DNA from: Heterostelium album PN500
Lineage: Eukaryota > Evosea > Eumycetozoa > Acytosteliales > Acytosteliaceae
Assembly (NCBI RefSeq): GCF_000004825.1
Contig: NW_008805078.1
Coordinates: forward strand, 524,069-588,068
Length of the DNA: 64,000 nt
Direction: 5' to 3'
Shown here: positions 55,870 through 64,000 of the stretch, piece by piece
Numbering within the stretch: the first letter of the stretch is position 1
How the letters are laid out: the number at the start of each line of letters is the position of its first letter
Notes under the pieces: model-generated
The model's database searches: none
What the model was told of the DNA's origin: nothing
What the model saw: the letters and a program-made list of their open reading frames with translations, nothing else
Translations under genes and position numbers: made by a program

Positions 55870-56826
55870 TTACTGTGATGGATATTGTCCAATCATTGAA
55901 TGTGGATAGGTGTATTGTGTTGGTGAAGCAGGAGATGAAGAGGCGCTGCCATTTAGCGGGTATCCTCTTGAGTTGTTCATTGTCGTAGGATAGTATCCAC
56001 CCAAAGTGTTGATGATGTGGCCATTCTGATACCCGCTGTTATAACCATTGATCATATCCATATTCTGGGAGTTTATATAGTTTCCTTTCTGATCCTTCGA
56101 CATTCCTCCAAGTGATCTTCTGTCCTCTTTCTCTTGATCGTTGTTGGAGCCGTATAGCGAATCGTTGTAGGCTGCCATCAAGAGCGAGTCAGAATATTGT
56201 TGTTGGAGTTGGTTGGCTTGTTGTTGTTGAACTTGTTGTTGGACTTGTTGTTGCAATTGTTGTTGGTGTTGTTGTTGTTGAGATATCGACGACTGTCCCA
56301 TCCTTGGTGGGGTGGTTGCTACTTGTAGAGATACAGGTGTGGTAGTGTTATTGGCGTTGCTATTGTTTGCGGATGAGATTAAGGGTGGTGATGTTGGTGC
56401 ATCTGGAGTGTTCAGACACGATTGTATAAGATTCTTTCCTTCGGGACGAGTGATGAGTGGTTGCAACTTCGATGTTGCGAATGTATATACGTGTCCAGTC
56501 TCAGAGGCGACCAGGAGTAGCACTTGAGTGCCAGTGAGTGTGCTGAGCTCGTAGGCTTTCTTCATGATACCGGCCTTTCTCTTTGAGAAAGTTATATGTC
56601 TTCTGCTCTTGTCGTCGATGAACTCAATCTTTATCTTTCTTCTTCCGGCCTTCTTTGGGGTGTCGTTGCTTGGCGAGGTTGGTTCGCTCTCGTCGTCCTT
56701 CTTTATGAGTGGATCCTCCATTGATGTTGGGGTCAACGAAGAGGGAGTCGATGTTGGTGATGATGGGTGTGTCGAGTAGTTTTGCATAATTCCGTTAGAG
56801 TTGATTGGAGCCATGTTGTGACTCAT
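55870..56826 (-). CDS. srfA: SrfA, MADS-box transcription factor of the serum response factor type
   Basis: A single coding exon of 318 residues. A Ser/Thr/Pro-rich N-terminus is followed by a basic GRRKIKIEFIDDKSRRHITF and the rest of the MADS/SAM region (SKRKAGIMKKAYELSTLTGT, QVLLLVASETGHVYTF, ATSKLQPLITRPEGKNLIQ, SCLNTPDAP), about residues 59-142. This is the SRF type, not MEF2, as shown by TGTQVLLLVASETGHVYTFAT. The rest is Gln-, Asn- and Ser-rich, with a Gly/Tyr/Asn-rich C-terminus. In Dictyostelium srfA is needed for spore differentiation and is driven from several alternative promoters in a long upstream region. The genomic layout here fits that, with more than 7 kb of non-coding DNA upstream. 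Confidence 0.95.
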   Translation of the reverse strand: MSHNMAPINSNGIMQNYSTHPSSPTSTPSSLTPTSMEDPLIKKDDESEPTSPSNDTPKKAGRRKIKIEFIDDKSRRHITFSKRKAGIMKKAYELSTLTGTQVLLLVASETGHVYTFATSKLQPLITRPEGKNLIQSCLNTPDAPTSPPLISSANNSNANNTTTPVSLQVATTPPRMGQSSISQQQQHQQQLQQQVQQQVQQQQANQLQQQYSDSLLMAAYNDSLYGSNNDQEKEDRRSLGGMSKDQKGNYINSQNMDMINGYNSGYQNGHIINTLGGYYPTTMNNSRGYPLNGSASSSPASPTQYTYPHSMIGQYPSQ

Positions 56827-56840
56827 TTTGTTGTGTTTAA

Positions 56841-57243
56841 CTAGAATTTAAAAATAATTTATAGATACTGGTTGAATATTTTGGTTGTTGTGTGGTGGTT
56901 ATTTTGTAAAGAATATGCGATGTTGTTAAAATAAAAATTAAAAAAACAATTATTAATAGATAATAATAGACTATTAATTTCAAATTATAATAATTGTTTA
57001 GATTAAAATATAAATAAATAAAATTAAAAATAATTAATTATTTTTAGTTTGGAAAAAGTGGGAAATAGAAAAAAAAAAAAAATAAAATTAATTAGTATTA
57101 TTGATTTTCATTGGGTTAAAGATAGAGTGATGTTGTAAAAATAAGTAATTTAATATTGTTGTGTTGAATTGTTAATTGATGTTGTTGTTTGTTTTTTTTT
57201 AAAAATAAAAAAAGGTGGGAAAGTAAAAAAATATAATATTTAC
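56841..57243 (-). other. Probable 5'-UTR intron of srfA
   Basis: On the minus strand a donor-like aaaag|gtaaat ends at 57244 and an acceptor, ttttaaattctag, ends at 56841, leaving 14 untranslated bases before the srfA ATG. 5'-UTR introns downstream of alternative promoters are known for Dictyostelium srfA. The acceptor is convincing; the donor is one of several possible. Confidence 0.45.
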
Positions 57244-60200
57244 CTTTTCAGTTATTCTTTGCTTTATTTTTTTTTTTGATCTAATTTATAGGGATGATAT
57301 TTAAAACTAATAAAAAAAAAAAATTAAAATTTGTTAGGAATTGATATGATATTATAACAATGATTATATTTGAAAATTTTGATTCCTTTGTGGGAAAATA
57401 TTTTTTAGATTTGATAAGTAAAATTACAAAAAATTAAAACTAATTCTTTTTTTCGTCAGATAATTTAAGTTTTAATTAAATAAATAAATAGTGATGTGAT
57501 GTAGATTAATAATACAAATTGGAATTGAATTTTAATAAATAAAACAATTTTTTGTTGTTTTTGAACCCAAGCAAAACAATTTTGTTGGAAGTTTATGATT
57601 TTGATTTTTTTGGTTTTGGAATTTGAATTTAAGAAGATAAAACAAAACCTTTGACTATAAAATTGTGATAAACAAAATAAGTTAAAACAAATTAAACAAA
57701 TTAAATAGACACGGTGGTACTACTCCTACTAGTAGGTGTTTTGGTTGTTGATTTTTGAATTTTATTTTTTGTTGTAGCAGCTTGCATATAACAACAAAAC
57801 TGGATTGATTGAACACCAACCACAAAACAAGTGCAATAGTAGACAAATACCTCTCTCTCTTTCACAATTTTGTTTTTTTTTTTTTTATATTTACTTTTAA
57901 AGAGATGAAACGATAGAGACTATGTATAGGTTTTATCCATATGTATACATAGTAATAACATTTAAAAAAAAAACAATATAGAAGCAATATAACAAACCAC
58001 CACACCACGAATTGAAATGTGTTATATGATAATGTGGTTTTGGTGTGTCATATGATATATGTGTTTGTGTGTTGTTATTATAACTATTAAAAGTGAATCA
58101 ACTCACAATAGTTATTTTCATTATCTGAAGGATTATAAATAAAAATTGTAGGATTTTGTATGAAAAAGTGGATGGTATTCACTTTTTTTTTTTTTTTTTT
58201 AATTTTATCAGCTGAAAAAATGAACAGTAGCTAGATAGATAGATGATGGATAATTGAATGTGTGATAAGGACATACACCAAATGTGTTAAAAGACTAAGA
58301 ATTGAGAGAAGGGGGTAGTTGCTGTTAGTGTGGTGGTAGTGGTTTTGGATGTGTTGCTGTTGGTGTTGTTAGTTGTGAAGAGGGAAGTAAGTGATAGATG
58401 ATATTGGGTTGTGTTGAATTCATTAATTGAGTAGTTAAATGGTAATGGAAACCAAATCATTTATATAAAAGAGGATATATTGAGGGAGTTGTTGTTTTGC
58501 TACTTTCAATTAATTTTATTGCTGCTACTTAACAGTAGTAAAAAAACAACATCTAACAAAAATTGAATTTTCATATGGTAGGTAGTTGGTGAAGGTTGTA
58601 GTTGAGTAGAGCAGGTGATGTGAATTCAAAACTAATAGGAGTAGTTGATGGTAATATTTAAATCTAACAAAAAATTAAAGAAAACAAAATTTGAGATTGA
58701 TAGATTGGCAGACATTCACACGCCAATTGTTTGAAAAGATATAGTGTTAATTGTTACTATTGATAATAATAAATGGTGGTGATGATGATGTGATATAGAT
58801 ATGATATTAATGATTATGGTGATTAATATTTTTTTATAAATAAATGACTATAAACTTTGAACTAACAAAAAAACAGTTATTAATTGACATTACTTGGCTA
58901 ACAAAGTATAAAGTATAATTAGTAGAATGATGATATTTTAAATTTATACCCAAAGGATTTGTGATGAGGAATTGAATAGTTTTGAAAGATTAAAATATAC
59001 ATTTAGTTATTTTTAAGATTGGCTGTAATTATTGTTAACTTTTATATCGTGGAGAGTCATTAACTATTTTGAAGTTTGAAGCTAACTATTTAAAGCTTAA
59101 AGGTGATGATCGATAAATGAATTATATAGTAATGTTTGAGCCGGTAATATATATAATGGATGATCAATAGTGGTTTTGGTAATAATAGGATTGTTGCTTT
59201 TGATGATTGTTTCTATCAATGTTGTTTTATTTTTCTGAATTAACATACATTTATCAGCTGATAATTTTTATGAAAAATAATTGAGTTGATAATTAAAATG
59301 TGTTTTCCTTTAGTTGGAAGTGATATTCAAGAGGGAGGTGATCTGATATTGTATAGGGTGGAATGTTAGAGTGCTAACTACAAAGTACTCAACAACAAAT
59401 AAAAAAATGATTGTAAAAATACAACTTTTCATTATATGTTTGCAATCAACAAAAAAAAAAAAAACACTTTTTATGAAAATAATAAGTAGTACTTTTACTA
59501 TTTAAGGTGGTAGCAGAGAATGATAATATTTGAATGGAATGGTTTGGTGTGAGGTGTATTAATCTCTTATTGAATGATATCTGTGACAACAAAGTGAGTT
59601 TATTTAGGAAAATATCCATTTCAACAATTCTATTTAAAATTTTAAAGATTTAATATGATAGATAAAGATAAATCATAAAAAAAGTAAATCAAAAAAAAAA
59701 AAAAAAAAAAAAGCAAACACACAAATATTGTTTTTTTGGTGTGTAAATATGTGATGAAGTGATAAGTGTTGTTGGTAATTATTGATTTTTGTTTTGAAGG
59801 ATGGTGAGTTTGAATTTGAGCTGTGTGGTGATTTGAAATTGGTGATATTGAAGATATAAGATTGAAGAAAAAAATATTGTGTTGTTTTACATCTCAACTA
59901 CCGGCTACTTATAATAATTGAAATGATTTAATTCATATCATAGATTTAGAAAAAGTGTTGCAAAATATAGTGTATCTGTGTGGGAGAGCTGGTAGTGAAG
60001 GTAATATTATTTTATCTCACCCATTGGTAGTGCATATTCAGATTGTTAATAAGTGCACTTATGGTAGAATATAAAAAATTGTGTAGTTGAAGAGATACTT
60101 CATTGGATGGTCAATAAAATGTGTTTTCATCCTATCACAACATTATTTATACTTGAAAATAAAATAACACCAACAATATCACAAACTAACATTTGCCAGT

Positions 60201-61939
60201 TTAGGCAATTGTTGTAAATGGCAATAATGGTGGATTTAAACAATATCCTTATTTTTTGAAAATATTTCTTTGGATAGCCACACTTAAATCTATATTAACA
60301 ATAATATATATGGAAGAGAGCATATCTGTTGATTTGATTTTAATAAATTTATAGTGACAGAATATATTCTAATCCAAAGGTTTTGTTGAAAAGACATGTT
60401 GATGTGATAGATCATTCGATTTTGTTTTTATCTTTAGTTTTTGATCAACCCAAACTCTGCCCATTTGACATTGTTTGGAAAACTTTAAACAAAAAGATTT
60501 AAACAAAATTTTAAGTCCCCAATCTTTAATTTTATGTGATTTTTATAAATAAATAAAATAAAAATATATCTGTTTTAGGATCTACCTTATTTGAAATAAG
60601 AGATGAAAAATACTAAAAAGAATTTGAGTTTGATTATTGTTTTTTTTGGGTTGAGTAAAGTAAGTTTATATGGAAAATAGGATAGCGATTGGGAACGGAA
60701 ATTGAGGATATTATTTGATTGCTTATTATTTTAAAACAAATAGAGAATTTTTTTTTTTTATCTTACCTTTTAATAAATTAATATTTAACTATTCCTATAA
60801 ATAAAAATAATTTATCTTTATGTAAGTTGAAGACAGTTTAGAATGTATCTATTGTTTTTATTTATATATGATTAAATTATTATAGTTTGCTATGAGATTT
60901 TATTATTATTTTAATTTTTAAAAATTGTAATTGAAAATATCAGGTTTGGAATATTACTATTGAATTGGTCAAAAAAAACACCTATGATTGATTGATATGA
61001 TGTATAGATGTAGATCAAATAGTTGATTGATTGATTGATTGATTATTATTTATCGAATCTATTTTTTTTTGTTTTTCTATATTTAAAATGAATTTGAAAA
61101 ATTGAATCTACACAATTGAGTACCAAATAAAAACAAGCAAAATAAATCAATCTATAAAATAGGATGTTGTTGTCTTTATTCTTACTAATGATTCATAAAT
61201 GTAATTTATTATTTTATTAATAATGAGGATGCAAAAATATATTATTATAGAAGAAATTTGTGTGTACTACAAAAATTAGCTAAATTTGTATTGATTCAAA
61301 AAAGGGAATGAAAGTGTTCCTTATTCTATTGGAGAATGTTTTGTGAACGCAAACAACAAAGTTCAATGCAACGCAAACAAATACAATTTAAAAATAATTA
61401 AAAAATTTTTTTAAATCAATAATATTAAAGAAAATAGAGAGAATTTCAGCTATTGTGTGTTTCCACTGTATATATAGGAAAAGGATGTTATATTTGCTGT
61501 GGGTATTAGGTTTGTGTTAAATATATTGTTGTTGTTTGGAATTTATTGTTATGCGTGAAATATATAATATGTGTGTGTGTGCGTGAGTGTGGTGTGTAGA
61601 TGGAATTATCTAAAGATAATTATATTGGTAGAGAAGTACTATTGCCACCTTCAATTTTTTTTTTGTGTGATAGAACGTATTGGTGTGAAGTTATTTATTT
61701 GTTCGTTATAGTGTTTAAAAATAAAAATTTTATTTTTATTGTTGTCATTGATTTTTTTGTTGTAGTTGTTGATGTTAGTTATATATTAAAAAAAATGCGT
61801 TAATAACAATAGTGCTGTTTGATTAAATGTTATTAATAAGATGAATGAAAACAAATACAATGTACATTAACACAACAACCACCCACACATTTATTATTAA
61901 AAATCAACACTCCTCATGTTTTATAATTTATTTATATTT

Positions 61940-62062
61940 GTGTTATTTCATTTTATAGGTTGTTTTTTTTTTTTTGCACAGCTTTTTTTTTATATACTCG
62001 CATTATTTTTGCAAAATGCACACAAAAGCTGTGCAAAATTTTTTCATAAAATGAAATTACAC
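61940..62062 (+). ncRNA. Candidate long hairpin RNA
   Basis: Nested inverted repeats: an outer arm gtgttatttcattttat (61940-61956) pairs with 62046-62062 with one mismatch in 17. An inner arm ttttgcacagctttt (61972-61986) pairs perfectly over 15 bp with 62024-62038. The apical 37 bases can form a further short stem (gcatt/aatgc). The whole is an imperfect stem-loop of about 123 nt, in the size range of amoeba microRNA precursors. Transcription is not shown. A palindromic short transposon is the alternative. Confidence 0.45.
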
Positions 62063-63843
62063 ATTTACTGATTCCACTGTGAGTGTTGTTCAACTTTGAA
62101 GCAAAGTTCGAGTCACATTCATTCATTCTTCAGAAGTGTGTGTGTGTGTGTATGCAAAAAAGTGTTGTTTTGTCAGTACATCAACCACACACACCACATA
62201 TAATTAATATACCACATTTAATGAATGATACTTTTGTGGGTATATTTTCCTATTATTTATATAATATGGTTATGTTGAACTGCTTGTGTGTGGTGTGTGT
62301 GTGTGTGTGTAGTAAAGTAAAAAACATATATAAACCACCGACAACACTTTTTTCATCTCATACACAACACACATAATTACTATTGTCAATATGAACAAGA
62401 CCTTAAAGATTATGAAATTTGAATGTATGAAGATTGTGTTGTGGATGTGGTGTATTCATCTCGTGTGTCTGTGTGTTTGATGCTATTTGATTGTGTGATT
62501 TTGTTATTTTTGTTGTTGCAAAAGAAGCATAGGTATAATAATAGTAGAGTGGGTGTGTTGTTATGATTATTTGATTCTAACACGGGATATATTAAACATG
62601 TCAAATCGGTCACATCTATTAAGTTTTCGATGTAATACATCAATTCATTAACTATGATGACAACTATTATTTTAAAATAAAATACAGTTAACAACAAGTT
62701 GTGAACATACAAAAACAAACAAGTAATTAATTAAATATTTCCAACAAATTAGAGAAAATCACCATGCTTGATGATTTTAGACTGTTCATCTGTAAGGGAA
62801 ATACAGATTATCATTTTGATATCTATTTATAATCTAGTTTTAAGGTCTTTTGACTCTGATAATCTAGATTATTAGATGAAACAAAAACAAAAAAACAAAA
62901 AAAAACAAAAACTTCTTAAAAATAAACAAATTTGGCTGTTTTGGTTCAATTTTATTTTTAAGTTTTAAAACCACCCCTTTAAATTCTCTTGTTTGAGATT
63001 GTATGTTTTAAGGGTAGAAATGGTATTTTTAGAATAATGAAAATTACTATTTCAAAATTATATTTATATGAATAGTTTCTTTTCAATTTTAATTAATTAA
63101 AAGTGTAGAATGTTTGAAAAGATTAATCCAAAAATAAATATTAAAAACAAAAAAACAAAATTGATCGCCCAGTTTGTTAAACAAAACAAATGAATTTGAA
63201 ATTTCCACAGGTGAATTGTATTTGTAAATGTAAAGTATACTATTAGGAGATGGAATTTCCAAACATAGATTTACAATTGGTCGAAATTTAAAAATAGAAA
63301 TGAAAATATTGACAACATCGAACATCGGAGGAAAATCCAAAAGAGATAATTAAAATACTTATATGTCATGGTTGCCGATGATATAGATAGAATTAGTAGT
63401 ACTTACTTACTATGAAAGGATGGTGGAGTTGATTTATAATAACTTGAGAGCACTCAAAAAGGAGCAATATATCCAATCTTGGTGCATAGAGTTTTGAGAC
63501 AACAAACAATAATCTTTCCATTTAACAAATTAATTCTCTTCTCATTTCAAAAATAGAAATAATATTAAATTTTAATTGTTTTATAAAAATTGAAAAAAAT
63601 ACAATTTTCTCTACTTTCAAAAATACTTGACACCTTTCGGAACCATATTGCAAACATTTCTTTGATCCCAGTTCCCCCACCAACCAAAAAAGGAAACTCT
63701 CATTTTCAAAAAAACAAAGCACTTATTTTTTTAAAATACCACCTGAGACTTAAAGTATCAAAAAACAAACAATTTATTTTTAAATTTTCGAAAAATCGAA
63801 TAAAATACTATATCACAGCAATTCATAGGTGATTTTTTATTTA

Positions 63844-63902
63844 GACACGTCAAGGTTCTCTAACCTTGGGATGACCTCGTACTCCTGAGTGTAATGCGTG
63901 TC
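63844..63902. other. Structured GC-richer segment at the right edge
   Basis: A closing stem GACACG/CGTGTC (63844-63849 with 63897-63902) encloses a perfect 7-bp hairpin CAAGGTT-ctct-AACCTTG (63851-63868) and a small ACTC-ct-GAGT hairpin (about 63881-63890). The composition differs clearly from the AT-rich DNA to the left. On the minus strand a 23-codon frame (KCGHALHSGVRGHPKVREP, then stop) also runs through it. It may be the end of a repeat element, a structured RNA or the tail of a gene lying to the right. The window ends too soon to tell. Confidence 0.4.
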
Positions 63903-64000
63903 CACATTTCGATATTGTCATTTGTAACCTCTAAACCATCTAACTTTCAATATCTATCAAATAATCCGGGATTTAATTTCAACACTACTTGTCCTCGGTA

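Larger units (their letters stand above)
57244..64000. promoter_or_regulatory. Long non-coding region upstream of srfA
   Basis: Nearly 6.8 kb without a convincing protein gene. Short frames at 61600-61803 and 62083-62376 (plus) and 62718-62410 (minus) are biased by GT or AT repeats. The region contains GT repeats (61570, 62135, 62298), a long hairpin (61940-62062), GC-richer G/T blocks (58300-58400, for instance) and a structured segment at the right edge. Alternative srfA promoters are the likeliest content of the part nearest srfA. Unannotated RNA genes are possible in the rest. Confidence 0.5.

Noticed and set aside
62083-62105. aaagttcgagtcac, resembling a tRNA B box
   Set aside because: No matching acceptor stem, A box or anticodon arm could be built around it.
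61600-62376. Short plus-strand frames beside GT repeats
   Set aside because: Composition follows GT and T tracts; no homology-like motif.
63840-63910. Self-cleaving ribozyme (hammerhead) at the right edge
   Set aside because: The required CUGANGA and GAAA core words are absent on both strands.
1-64000. CRISPR arrays, retroelements of the LTR, DIRS or TRE type, rRNA
   Set aside because: No spaced identical repeats, reverse transcriptase motifs or rRNA-like blocks were seen anywhere.

Overview
The window is nuclear DNA of a social amoeba (dictyostelid). The evidence is very AT-rich spacers, short AT-rich GT-AG introns, long Asn, Gln, Thr and Ser runs in proteins, an srfA-type MADS-box gene whose MADS region looks nearly unchanged from Dictyostelium, an Rh-type ammonium channel and a Dictyostelium-style formin. 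The species cannot be named from the sequence. I see no retrovirus-like element, CRISPR array, tRNA or rRNA.

Left part (1-20 kb). A minisatellite is followed by a minus-strand DDE/RNase H-like transposase-type gene (239-2870) and two stray exon relics. Next is a very long 11-exon gene (4696-11830) whose spliced product carries the RuvC-I, RuvC-II and RuvC-III motifs of the TnpB/Fanzor nucleases. This is the most interesting object here. A complete three-exon formin follows (13931-17615). After it lie a scrambled second copy of the transposase-type family (17852-18472) and a broken gene ending in a perfect 37-bp inverted repeat (18914-19748).

Middle (20-48 kb). Genes here are a secreted or membrane-anchored EEP phosphodiesterase (19937-21917), an Rh-type ammonium channel (24950-26508), a convergent RasGEF with RasGEF-N and DEP domains (26695-29847), and then 6 kb without genes. 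A 97-residue unknown protein (35814-36107) and an eIF2alpha-kinase-like kinase (36466-38139) follow. Convergent to the kinase is an LRR/TIG/EGF membrane receptor-like gene (38316-41109). Beyond a 264-bp MITE-like element come an Lsm11-like Sm protein (42427-43461), a Kish/TMEM167 secretory-pathway protein missed by simple ORF finding (43650-44012), and the HEAT-repeat subunit PPP4R1 (44240-47113).

Right part (48-64 kb). Genes are a secreted GH5 endoglycoceramidase-like enzyme (48110-50124), a mitochondrial TPR protein (51129-52811), a bL25-like mitochondrial ribosomal protein (53408-54373), a GyrI-like ligand-binding protein (54593-55096) and srfA (55870-56826). More than 7 kb without clear coding sequence lies upstream of srfA. 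It contains a probable 5'-UTR intron and a 123-nt hairpin. A GC-richer structured segment sits at the right edge.

Most genes are ordinary amoeba housekeeping, signalling or developmental genes, often in convergent pairs with spacers near 180-220 bp. The mobile or foreign-looking content is concentrated in 1-20 kb. Exon boundaries were placed by hand from GT-AG sites and reading-frame continuity.
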